A DNA stretch of 11,902 nucleotides from Lobulomyces angularis (GCA_027604685.1 JADHYX010000506.1:1-11902); one strand, 5' to 3'. Positions 1 to 11,103 are shown, counted from the stretch's first letter. The notes: generated by a model from the sequence alone, not told the origin. Numbers and translations: made by a program.

Positions 1-24
1 TTTTTTTTTTTTTTTTTTTAATAG

Positions 25-92
25 GAATTTTTGTTGGTGATGAAACCATCAAGAAAAAAGAAGGAAAGAGGGATAAAGATAAGCGAAAATAA
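25..92 (+). CDS. Probable terminal exon of an upstream gene, lysine-rich C-terminus (partial)
   Basis: The window opens with a run of 19 T followed by AATAG, which is a typical polypyrimidine tract plus 3' splice site. Directly after it, with two leftover bases (phase 1 or 2), an open frame reads IFVGDETIKKKEGKRDKDKRK and stops at TAA 90-92. The tail is very basic, with 10 Lys/Arg among 21 residues, as in many nuclear or nucleolar proteins, but that alone does not identify it. The rest of the gene lies to the left of the window. AT-rich sequence with poly-T runs follows the stop, which suits a 3' untranslated region. The splice-site context supports the call; the product is unknown and a chance open frame of this length cannot be excluded. 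Confidence 0.45.
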
Positions 93-1262
93 TATATCTT
101 TTTTTTTATTTATAAAAATACTTTTGCTTTTAATAAAAAATATAATTTTTTTTTTTTTTTTTTTTTTTTAAAAAAGAGATTAAAATTGAGATCAATAAAG
201 AAAAATTTAAATAAAATATGTAAGAAGTTTAATAAATAAAAACTCTTTTAATTCCATTTTTATTATGCAATTATACTTTTATGCAATTATACTTTTACCA
301 AAAAGACTTGCATTTCAAAAATGTTAACATGAAAATAACCTATCTACTAGTCCCTCTGTTAATAGTTAATATTCTCTCTACCCTTAAATTTTTGCTTTTG
401 CAAAGGAACAATCCAAAAACTCCTCTCAATTTTCCATTTTTGGAGAGCGTTTGGATGTTTTGTACATCTCGAAAGGTTTCCAGTAATCGAGTTTTGCACA
501 CTGCACATATCGCTGATTTCAAATCTAACAAACCAGGCACACCTATTATTTAGCCTTTATTAACATCAATCGAAAACCGTAACTTTTGGTAGATTCATGC
601 CTCTTCATTGCAGTTCTAGACCAATCTCTAGGGTAGTTGTGAACCTAGAGAAGAATCCTGTAGTTTTTAAGTTGGCGAAGAAAATTAGTTTTTTGACGTT
701 GAAACAATTGTAAGTGTTGTGATTTAAAATAAAATGAACAAATGATATATAAGAGTTAATTTATTGCAGAACAGTAGCTACATTTTGATATTCAAGTGTT
801 TAACACCAAAGCGATGTATAAATTAAGGATGTTCCTTAAGCTTGGATAAATATTGCTGTCCAAAAATAATCTTGACATCCACTTTTTCCTATTTAACTAA
901 TATTTAAGATGTAGATTATAATTTGTATACTATCGTAAAATTTTTTTTACACTGCTGAATATTTCCTTTTTTTAATACACATATCTAAGAATATTATTAC
1001 TATGGATACTCTTTTTTATTTTAAAAATTATGTATTTTTGCAAGTAATGTATCATTTTTGTGTAATTTATCATACTACCATACAACTTCTTTGACAGAAA
1101 AGCTATTACTTTTCATAATAAACAAATGCCGTTTCTGTATACATCATGCTACTTTAACTTCAAGAGTTTTTGTTCAATAGTTGGATATTGATATTATGTG
1201 ATAGTAGTACTGGATTTAAGAAAAGTTTCGTTAAAAAAAAAAAAAAATTTTTATATTCAATA
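93..1262. other. Intergenic region without a supported gene
   Basis: About 1.17 kb between the putative terminal exon and COG2. Positions 93-260 are extremely AT-rich, with a long T run at about 148-169. From about 300 to 1230 the composition is more balanced and homopolymers are rarer. Two plus-strand open frames stand out. One is 281-553 (inner ATG at 329), whose N-terminal part contains a hydrophobic segment, ITYLLVPLLIVNILSTLKF. The other is 597-713, encoding 38 residues that include RVVVNLEKNPVVFKLAKK. I recognise neither, and splice sites do not join them convincingly. An overlapping minus-strand frame at 340-540 is equally open, so none is annotated as a gene. A degraded gene or an unrecognised small secreted protein is possible. 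Confidence 0.5.
265..296. repeat. Two-copy tandem repeat, 16-bp unit
   Basis: The unit ATGCAATTATACTTTT occurs twice head to tail, at 265-280 and 281-296, with no mismatch. It lies upstream of the open frame at 281-553 and supplies two alternative ATGs. It looks like a simple slippage duplication; no function is implied. Confidence 0.9.
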
Positions 1263-3726
1263 ATGAATTTCCCACGACTACCTCAATTTCTTTTAATCGT
1301 TCTGAATTTTTATCGACAGAATTTTCATCTTCCAGTTTTCTAGCGGCAAGAAGAAATATTCCTCTAGAGATTGTAAAATCCGAATTAAACCAAACAGTTA
1401 AAACTTTTAAAATTGGAGCTGGTAGATTTAATAAATAACGATTATGCTGACTTTATACAAATTTCAACGAGATTGGTGGGATTAGATAAAATATTGACCC
1501 ACATAAATCAACCTTTAGCCATTTTTAAATCTTACATTAAATCAGTAGAATTGGATTTTATTGTTTGGCCTCTGTATTGGAGAGGAAGTTGGAAGAGCGT
1601 AAGCAGATTCGTAAAAAAAGGGTAAGCAACAATCAATTTAATTTTACGGCTGATCATTTTTAAAATTTACCTTTGCACTTAGAAAATTTTAAACTTATTT
1701 GTTGGTAACAATGAAAGTGTTACTAAGGTAGAAAATTTAATTGAAAATTCCTTGAGGGAAAGTGAGAGGTATATTTCTAATATTACACCTATAGTATAAT
1801 TTTAATGGTGTAGTTTGGAAGATTCCTTAATAGATAGTAAATTAGTTGAAAGAGTAGCTGTCGAATATATCCAGTTGCAGTATTTATTTCTCTGAGGGAA
1901 AAGAATATCCTTTTGTTAAAAATCGAGAATGGAGAATTAATAAAGTTAAAGACACTTTATCAAATAGCTTTTCTAATGCTTTAAAATCCGCATTTATAAT
2001 GGGTATTTCAACTTTTTTGTAATAATCACACCTTTTTTTTTGTTAGTTTCATTAAATCCAAATGGTCAAACTGCATTAGATTCGATAAATCAATTGTTAA
2101 GAACATATTTGTTAGTTGACCAAGTCAAACATGCGGAAGAAGCATTTTCTGAAGTTTTGGTGCTCCCATTTGTAAAAAAGGTATCTTTTTTCATTTTTTT
2201 TAATAATTTTATATCAGTAATTTGCTAAAGAAAGTTTTCAGACTGATAAATCTGACCCATCTAAAAATCCACCCAGCAAACTTGAATTAGTTTATAAGAA
2301 CTTTATTGACTACACTGAAAAAGTCCTTATATAAAGTAATTAACTGTTCAAGAAAGAGTTTCAGGGGAACATCATATGATTTCGCAGTAGACTGTTTATT
2401 TAAAAATTTTGTTGACCATCTGACAAAGAATTTAGGTGAAATATTCAATCCAGGGCAACCACAAAAATTTCAAAAGTATTACATACAAACTACAAAATTT
2501 CTATCAAACTTTGAAAAGATATTTTTCAGAAAAGAACAACAATGTGTGAATTTTAGAGCCAGTGCAGTGTATATAGAATTTTTGAAAAAATGGCAAATTC
2601 AAATTTATTTCCAGATAGTTTCTCGAAAGATCAACGAAATCTTTAAAACAGCAGAAGATGAGGAAACGTTTTGTGAAATCAAATTTGAAGTGGATACAAG
2701 ATAAAAGTTGAAAATGAATTACAACTGTATGTAAAAATTAGCCAAAATTTTTTCGAGTGTGTAGAAAGCTGTTGGAGCGACAGTTATTTTCTATATTCCC
2801 TTTCCCATAATTTTTGGAAATTGATGCATGATGTATGGAATGCAATATTTTCGATTTCATTGAATTTTTTATTTTTATAGAGTTGATTGGTATACAGCAT
2901 ATGGATTAAGCAGTCGTTAGCAACATGTAAACTGGACGCAGAAAAGTCTTTATTGATAAATGACGAAGCAAACATTTTAGTTTTAATTTTATATTTAAAT
3001 ACAGATTTAAGTAATTTGAAATTAAGACTTCTAGACTTGTTTAAAAATCAAATATCACTAGTAACCCCTGCACACAAGAGTACCGAATTCCATAAAATTT
3101 TAGAAGAGAATTTTAATCAAAGTTTAGATAAAATGATGGAAAATCTGGAAGTTTTAAACTCACGGTTATCAAATATTTTGCTAAAACGTTGTTTGGATTT
3201 TGTGAAACTAGTAGAAAACATTCCTTCGATTTCAGAGCTTTTCTAGAGAGGTAATTGTTATTTATTTGAAGTACATATGTATGGTTTATAGTTACCGACG
3301 GAAGGGAGTTACTTCATCCCTCAAATATTTCAACCTTTGGAAAATTTTCAAAGAATATTGAACGAGAAGTTCAATGACAATAAAGAAAATCTTGTCTTCT
3401 GCAATGGATTTTTTAAAGAAATATCGTCAGTTTTAATAATGGATGTTTCCTCAAATTTTATAAAAACTGTGAAAAAAATTTTAAAGCAAACTAAAAGTTC
3501 TGAAGATTATTTACGAAAGTTAAAAAAAAAAAAAATGTAATTACAGACTAAATTGTGGGAAGCGCTACTACTTTTGAAGACACCGTAAAGAAACAAATGT
3601 TCTTAGATGTCAAAGAATTTTGCCATTAGTTTAGCTACCTTCAACCTTAATCTAGAAATTAATGAAGAGTACAAGGATTTTTTTGAAGAATATAACTTGG
3701 AAAGAAGTTTTGAAGATGTTTCATGA
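1263..3726 (+). pseudogene. COG2: COG2-like gene (conserved oligomeric Golgi complex subunit 2), frame broken many times
   Basis: COG2 is a lobe A subunit of the COG tethering complex, which acts in retrograde vesicle traffic at the Golgi. Stretches matching the family in order are MNFPRLPQF and RSEFLSTEF (N-terminus), ELVDLINNDYADF and STRLVGLDK (the best-conserved block), ERKLEERKQIRKKR, LRTYLLVDQVKHAEEAF, GEIFNPGQPQKFQKYY, FLKKWQIQIYFQI, CWSDSYFLYSLSHNFW, and near the C-terminus LRKLKKK and QMFLDVKEF. Inferred exons are 1263-1621, 1683-1768, 1814-2002, 2047-2180, 2242-2832, 2881-3250 and 3292-3726, about 720 codons, close to animal COG2. Introns of 41-61 bp have GT-AG ends. The frame shifts by one base near 1290, 1410, 1560, 1888, 2320, 2702, 3242, 3540 and 3619, and a TGA lies in frame at 2884. 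Introns are present, so it is not a retrocopy. Identity is firm. Whether it is a true pseudogene or carries sequencing indels is open. Confidence 0.82.
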
Positions 3727-4218
3727 TTTGTTTTACTTCATTGTTATTTGAAGTTTTAGTTTAGAGAAGGTAATACAAAACATATAACAAGTATAAGATA
3801 GAATACACTACTCAATAATTATCCAAACTACCATCTGCAATATAATTCTATATACTATTATATTTCAATTTTATATACATCACACCAAATCTTGACTTTC
3901 TTCACTAACAGAATTGGAATACTATCAAAATATAAAACCTCACTTATAATTATCAAAATAAAAAAAAGATCCAATTTTCAGGTTAAATTAATATTTTTTC
4001 TCACCAATTCACTTTCCAAATAAAAAATCATCAATGAATGAGTTGGAGGCTAGAAGTTCCAGTTTTGTCTTCAATATTTGGAAAATTTTTTTGAAATACA
4101 CGTAATCCACATAATTCATTCAACTTTTTGAACAAGACAAAGATTTGAGGCATTATTAAACTAAGAAAATAAAAGAAAGACATGAGATAGTATAGAAAAA
4201 AATTTCCCTCTGCGTTGA

Positions 4219-4230
4219 ACGGTATACCGT
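4219..4230. promoter_or_regulatory. Perfect 12-bp palindrome upstream of enolase, possible protein-binding site
   Basis: ACGGTATACCGT equals its own reverse complement. It is unusually GC-rich for this spacer and lies about 340 bp upstream of the enolase ATG. Inverted CGG half-sites are typical of fungal zinc-cluster regulators, but here the CGG and CCG triplets are separated by only four bases (TATA). The link to enolase control is inference from position only. Confidence 0.3.
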
Positions 4231-4533
4231 AGAGCTTAAATTTTTTAAACCTCTTTCTACGAAAGAAAAAAAAAAATAAATTTAAGATGAATATAGTTTT
4301 AAAGATACGATTATCATATTTACTGCCTAAATCAAATAAAAAGAAAAGATGATAAAAAGAACGTAAAAGTTAAATAATTGAACAACCTTAAAAAAAAAAT
4401 GTTTTAAAAAAAAAATTAAGATTAAGATCAGTTTGTATAAATGAAATAAGATAAGTTACTTCGCTTTTGTTTTTTACAATCAATTTCATCAAAAAAAAAA
4501 AAATGAAAAAGAGAAAAAAATAGAACGGTAAAA

Positions 4534-4553
4534 TTTTTTTTTTTTTTTTTTTT
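4534..4553 (+). promoter_or_regulatory. T20 tract immediately upstream of the enolase start codon
   Basis: A run of 20 T ends 16 bases before the ATG at 4570 and is followed by an A-rich leader (TTAAAAAAAAATAAA). Poly(dA:dT) tracts in front of highly expressed genes commonly exclude nucleosomes, so a promoter role is plausible. Runs of similar length occur elsewhere in the window, including in introns, so the tract may be background. Confidence 0.3.
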
Positions 4554-4569
4554 CTTAAAAAAAAATAAA

Positions 4570-6317
<1,748 letters not shown>

Positions 6318-7270
6318 TTTTCTTTTATTTAAAAAAGAAAAAGTTTTTCGACAATTTTTGTTTATTTTTATTATTTTTTTTTTTTGTTATTATTAAATTG
6401 TTTGAAAAAAAAAAAAAAGATATTGAATTTTATCCATTTTATTTTTCAAAGTCTTCTTTTTTTAAAATTATTTTGATGCATACTTAAATTCAGGTACTTT
6501 TAATCAATTAATTTGATCCTAAGTAGAAAAAAAAAAAACCTACGAGATAGAATAAATTACTTCTACTAGTCCTACTCTCTTTAAAATTTTTTTACTTGAA
6601 AAAGGTTAAAATTATTTAGTTAAACTAGGAAGTTTTTTTTACAATGCCCAACGGTTAAATTAAATGTGGTAGATTTATGTATGAAAATTAATAAATTTGA
6701 GCTTGATGGAAAATCTAAACCAACTGGTAGGTTGGGGTTATAAAGTAGGATAGAATGGAAAAAATTATTAGATCCTTTTACTTTCCAACGACTTATTGAA
6801 AGAATTTTTTTAGACTTTGAATTTTTCGCATAATATATTCATAAATAGAACGGAAATGGAAAAGTATGTTGATATTGGAAAACTCATACATTATTGGGTC
6901 AATCCACATTTTTCTAAAAAAAAAAAATCAAGAGTTTTAAGACTTTCGTTGATTATTTTTCTTGTTTTTTATTTTAAATTCGTTTTATTTTTTTTTATTT
7001 AAAAAAATCTTTCTTTTCTTACTTTTTTTTTTTTTTTTTTTTGTCTAAATCAAATATTTTTAATTTTTTTTTTAAAATTTTTTTTTTTTTTTTTTAATTT
7101 TTAAAAAAAAAAAAAATTAAAATCTCATTTTTTTTTTTTTATTTTTAAATTTTTTTTTTTATTTTATTTTGACCAAGTTTTTCTTATTTTAAAAAAATAT
7201 TTATCTCATTCAATTTTTTTTTTTTTCTTTTTTTTTGTTTTAATTTTAATTTATTATAACCACCTAGAAA
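6318..7270. other. Spacer between enolase and the LicD-like gene
   Basis: Begins with the enolase 3' flank (6318-6420), which is very T-rich and probably carries the 3' untranslated region and cleavage signals. Positions 6644-6990 carry coding-like fragments, described separately. Positions 7000-7250 are almost pure A/T with many runs of 8-18 bases and no gene. The CACCTAGAAA just before the ATG at 7271 is the likely leader of the next gene. Confidence 0.6.
6644..6990 (+). pseudogene. Coding-like fragments of an unrecognised gene, broken frame
   Basis: Starting near an ATG at 6644 (preceded by TTTTTTTTACA), the frame gives MPNG then stops. One frame later it reads VKLNVVDLCMKINKFELDG to 6740, stops at TAA 6741-6743, then reopens as IEWKKLLDPFTFQRLIERI, stopping at TAA 6831. 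A further frame at 6817-7002 reads NRTEMEKYVDIGKLIHYWV. Codon choice and residue make-up look protein-like and differ from the surrounding A/T runs. No introns of the size usual here bridge the stops. It may be a decayed gene, or a short gene with indels in the assembly. I do not recognise the protein and assign no function. Confidence 0.3.
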
Positions 7271-8750
7271 ATGCGAACTGTAAATTTATTAAAAAGAATC
7301 ACCTTTTCACTTTTATCGACACTTGTACTAGCTTTGATATGGCATGAACTTTTTAATGCTGAAAGGTACAAAAAAATAAAATAGTAGACTAAAAAAATTT
7401 TTTTTTAAATGAAAAAAATAAAAAGGGCTATAAAAACTATAATTGAAGATGAATTAACCCATGTGCCAAAAGCAAATCAAGTAGTGGAAAATGATTTTAA
7501 GCAGATTTCTCAAAGAAATTATAAAGATACCTCAGAAGAAAAATTTATCAAACCCATTGATCTAATTACTAATTTAAACTATCAAATTTTGGAGGAGTTT
7601 AAATATTTTAACGACTCTGATGAGTTTCAATTAGGTATTATTTTTTTCTATTTTTTATAATTTGTAAAACCACTAATTTTTTTTTCTTAATTTTTTTTTT
7701 TTTTTTCATTTATAGACTTAAGATTTGCTGATTTAAATGTATACAGGGACTATAAGAAAAGATCAGAAACTTTAATGGAAATTTCAAAAAACTATTTTGA
7801 GTTTTCAAAAAAAATTGATTTTATCAGTTGGCTAGCTGTAAAAAAAAAAAAATAAAAAATTGAATTTAATCTTTTTTCTTCTTTTTTTTTTTTTTGTAGC
7901 ATAAAAATTTATTATCTTGGCATTTTAATAAAAAAGTATTTCCTTGGGAAGAAAAATTAAACTTTCAAACTAGTTTTAAAGAAATTGAGAAGTTACTTCC
8001 ATACAACCAAACTAAAGTTGGTAAAAATGGACGATATCTATTGGTAAAAAATAAAAAAAATAAAAGGATTTGAATCCATATTATAACAAAAAATACGAAG
8101 AATCCAAAAAACCAAAGGATCGTTTAAATAAAGTTGATGGTAGATTTATCGATACTTATACTGGTTTATTTTTGGGTAATTATTAAAATTTTTTTTTGGG
8201 TTGAATTTTCGATTTTTTAAAAAAAAAAAATATTATTTTTTAGATTTATCAGTTGTTACCAATTTAAAAAATGAATTTAAAGATTTTGAGCTAGAAGATA
8301 TTCCAGATTTTGTCACTTTTTGTTGTAAAAAAAAAAAAAAAAAATACCCTTCCCTTTTTCCCTTTTTTTCTTTAAATTTAAAAATAAAAATTGAGCGTAT
8401 TATATAAATATATATACATTTACATATTTTAATTTATTTTAATTTTTTCCTTTTTTTTTATCTAATAGGTAAAACACCACATTATTACACTTACGATGAC
8501 ATTTTTCCTCTAATCAATACCACCTTCAACGGTATCGAAGGTTTCTATAGACCACACTACTATATGGATATTTTAAAAAAAGAATTTGTAAAAAAAAATT
8601 AAATAAAAACAAAATTTTTTATATGTAATTTTTTTTTTTTTTTTTTAGGGCCCAAATTTAATTGATAAAGTTCATAATAATTTTAAATTTGATGATGGTA
8701 AAATGGAATGGATTGAATTAAAAATTGATGATGTCAACGGTGAATTGTAA
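7271..8750 (+). CDS. LicD / Mnn4-like family membrane protein, eight exons
   Basis: Exons are 7271-7365, 7426-7634, 7716-7837, 7900-8043, 8067-8175, 8244-8324, 8469-8587 and 8649-8750, giving 326 residues in one intact frame. Residues 10-24 form a membrane anchor after a basic start (LLKR), giving a type II topology expected for a Golgi or ER lumenal enzyme. The LicD-like domain is about 138-300: ISWLAHKNLLSWHFNKKVFP (138-157), NGRYLLDLNPYY (185-196), RFIDTYTGLFLDL (216-228) and CKTPHYYTYDDIFPL (254-268). The same blocks in the same order occur in fungal Mnn4-like proteins, which act in mannosyl-phosphate transfer to glycans; fukutin and bacterial LicD are wider relatives. The acidic cluster normally seen as PWDxDxD is PWEEKLN here (157-163), so catalysis is uncertain. 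Intron 4 is only 23 bp; the others are 60-144 bp. Family assignment comes from remembered motif order, not a search. Confidence 0.75.
8044..8066 (+). other. Ultra-short (23-bp) intron in the LicD-like gene
   Basis: It begins GTAAAA and ends AAAAG, and is otherwise only A and T. Removing it joins NGRYLL to DLNPYY, the expected family sequence, in frame. Leaving it in gives a TGA at 8071 after nine further codons. Every later acceptor considered would delete the NPYY motif. The length is well below the other introns in the window (41-144 bp). Loss of bases from an A/T run in the assembly would give the same picture. Confidence 0.6.
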
Positions 8751-8964
8751 AATTATATCTACATTCATATTTATTTATTTCTATAAATAAATATAACTTT
8801 TAAACTAAAAAAATAATTAAAATTATAATAAAAATAAAATAATATTATTAAAAAAATATAAAAATTTTGATTACGGTTTAATTAATAAATACAAGAAAAA
8901 AAAAAATTATATAAAAATGCATTCGTTGTATTAAATTAAAAAAAAATAGATATGAAAAGAATAA
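8751..8964. terminator. Convergent 3' spacer between the LicD-like gene and LTV1
   Basis: The two genes end tail to tail 214 bp apart. The spacer is A/T-rich and, read in either direction, contains several AATAAA-like motifs (for example ATAAATAAATATAA at about 8784), which could serve polyadenylation on both strands. It must hold both 3' ends; no other gene is seen. Confidence 0.5.
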
Positions 8965-11103
8965 TTAATCAATATGTAATTTTTTATTTTCCTTTAGTTG
9001 TTTTAGTTGTTTTCCTTGTTTTTCAGTTTCTTGTTTAAATTGTGATTGTGTATCTTTTTTTTGTAAACGGCGATTCTAAATTTTTTTTTTAAAAAAAGAA
9101 CAATAAAAAAAAAATAAAATAAATAAAATTTTTTATTTTTTTTCTTTACCTTTCTTTCATTTTTAATTGCTTCTTTTCTTAATTTTTTTTCTTCTTTTGT
9201 TTCATTTTTAGGTCTTCTTTCTCCTTTGTTTACAGCTTTATATTTTAAATAAAAATAAAATAAAAAATAAAAACTTTTAATTTTTTTTTTTTTTTACCAA
9301 TTTCATCTTCCTCTTCAAGATTTTCTTGATCGCTTGTTGATTCAACTTCTTTTTTTCCAAATAATTTTTCTCTCCTCATTTCCTTAAATGCTGCCATAGC
9401 TCCTAATGGAATTCTAAAAAAAAAAAAGAAAACTTTATTACAAAAAAAATAATTAGTAAATAATACCCATCTTTTCCTAATCTTATTTTTTTTGGATTTG
9501 ATGAAACTTCTTTGATAAATTTCGGATGGTTGTATATGTTGGAATAAGTACTTAAAACTGTTTCACAATCCCAGTTGTCTCTTTGTTTTTCAATGGGCAT
9601 AGGAATTTCCTCCTCTACTTCATTTGCTCTATCTAATTCATACTTTTCTAAATCTTTTGGTAAAACATCTTTTAAAGTTTCTCGAATTTCTTCAATTTGA
9701 CCCAGTGGTGTCAGTTTTGGTATCAATCTCTTTCCTTTTAAATCTAATTCTAAAAAATCATCAAAGATTTTTTCTAAATTTCGTCCCCCTATTTCAGCTC
9801 CACTCTTTACTAAATCATCGTTCATCAAACTTTCAAAATCCCGACTGTCAAAATCATCATCTTCATCACTTCCATATTCGGCATCTAATAATCTATCAAA
9901 TCTATCATCCAGCAATGTTAAGTTACTATTTCTAAATATAGCCGAGGATGTCATTGAAAAATTGGTTGTTCCTGATTTTTTACTCCTAGCGGAACGGGCT
10001 TTTGATGTAGTTGATTTTATTTCTTCTCTTTCTTCTTCATAGTCTTTAAAATCTTCATCCGAATCTGAATTGATATATTGCTCATCAGGTACTTCAGCTT
10101 TAGAAAATCTAATTTTTTTTTAATTCTTTAAAAAAAAAAAAAAAATCATAAAGATAAATTTACTTTCGATATTCCTTCATCCAATCCTCTTCATCTTCAA
10201 TAACATTTAATTCTTCTTCTACGTAATCATCAGGTAAAACATCACCATCTAGTGCGGCAAAAAAATCCTCATCAAGATTTTCATCGATGAAGGCTTCATC
10301 TTCTAAAGCAATTAGCGTTTGTCTAGTGTCATGATCTAAATCAAGACCAAAGCCGGAAATAATTCCACTTCCTCTATTTAACATTCCTATTTCCTCCTCA
10401 TTATTAGAAGCAAAAACCTCATCTGATAAATTGAATTTTACTTTTCTACTGGTTTGAGTTGATATTGATTCTTCCATTGAATTTTTTGCATCTTCATCAA
10501 CAAATTGAATACCAGTTTTTAAAATTGTTGGTTTCGCAACATTTTTTTTTTCCATAAAGACGGCGGAAGGATCGTCACCCATATATTTAAGATGCTTTAA
10601 GTAATCATATTCCTCATTATCCTTAAAAAATATTCCGTGTAAAGAGGGATCATCTTTTTTATTCCTTGAATAAAAAAAAATTCAAAAGAAATAAACTTTT
10701 TTTTCTGATTTATAAAAAGTTTACATTTTATTAACATCAATAGTTTCTAAATCTTCATCGTGTTGAGAATTTATATCAGAATAATATTCTTCATCAGAAT
10801 CGGTTTGGTCTTCAAAAACACCATCATCGAAATGTTCATCTGGAACGAAATTAGACTGTTGGTCATAATTTCCTTTCTATAAACAAAGAAAAAAAAAATT
10901 AATCAAAAAAAAAATTTTTTTTTTTTAATTTTTTTAATTTTAACTTTTGTTTTACTTACTCTAACTAAGTTTTTTGAAGGTAAAACTGGTTTTAAAACTA
11001 ATTTCGAAGCAGTTTCATCAGCAATTCTTGGGTCCCTTTGGGACCTATGTACCACTTGAAATGTTGAAGACTTATTTTTATCGATAAACTTTTTTTTTGC
11101 CAT
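8965..11103 (-). CDS. LTV1: LTV1, 40S ribosomal subunit assembly factor, seven exons, intact
   Basis: LTV1 binds pre-40S particles, helps place the uS3/uS10/eS10 region of the small-subunit head, and leaves late in cytoplasmic maturation. Exons in transcript order are 11103-10960, 10876-10725, 10664-10164, 10108-9467, 9413-9298, 9235-9150 and 9075-8965; they join to 583 residues with no break. Introns are 53-83 bp, GT-AG. Diagnostic blocks are VVHRSQRDPRIADE (17-30), HGIFFKDNEEYDYLKHLK, DEVFASNNEEEIGMLNR, SMTSSAIFRNSNLTLLDDRF, WDCETVLSTYSNIYNHP (445-461), KDGIPLG, and a basic helical C-terminus with RPKNETKEEKKLRKEAIK. Long acidic Asp/Glu stretches lie between. At 583 residues it is longer than human LTV1 (about 475), mostly in the acidic linkers. 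I chose the ATG at 11103 because the protein then starts MAKKKFIDK, as in relatives; an in-frame ATG at 11169 would add a Phe-rich, unconserved extension. Confidence 0.94.

Larger units (their letters stand above)
3727..4569. other. Spacer between COG2 and enolase, containing the enolase upstream region
   Basis: About 840 bp with no supported gene. It is AT-rich with many short A and T runs, increasingly so toward enolase. It should hold the COG2 3' end and the enolase promoter. Two local features stand out: a perfect 12-bp palindrome at 4219-4230 and a run of 20 T at 4534-4553 just before the enolase start. I see no clear TATA element distinguishable from background. The minus-strand open frame at 4388-4708 is an A-tract artefact that reads through enolase exon 2. 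Confidence 0.6.

Noticed and set aside
281..553. Open frame of 90 codons with a hydrophobic segment
   Set aside because: No family recognised, an overlapping minus-strand frame (340-540) is equally open, and no clear splice sites or flanking signals support it; it is recorded in the region entry only.
2784..2975. Minus-strand open frame of 63 codons
   Set aside because: It lies opposite COG2 coding sequence that matches the family (CWSDSYFLYSLSHNFW), so it is a shadow.
1263..3726. Programmed frameshifting (as in Euplotes) to explain COG2
   Set aside because: The shifts go in both directions, have no common slippery site or stop-codon context, and TAA, TAG and TGA all end frames normally in the intact genes.
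1263..3726. Processed (retrotransposed) copy of COG2
   Set aside because: At least six GT-AG introns of normal size are still present.
8201..8407. Plus-strand open frame of 68 codons
   Set aside because: It joins intron sequence to LicD-like exon 6; the poly-Lys and poly-Phe ends are intron A/T runs.
9624..9935. Plus-strand open frame of 103 codons
   Set aside because: It is the reverse-strand shadow of LTV1 exon 4, whose identity is secure.
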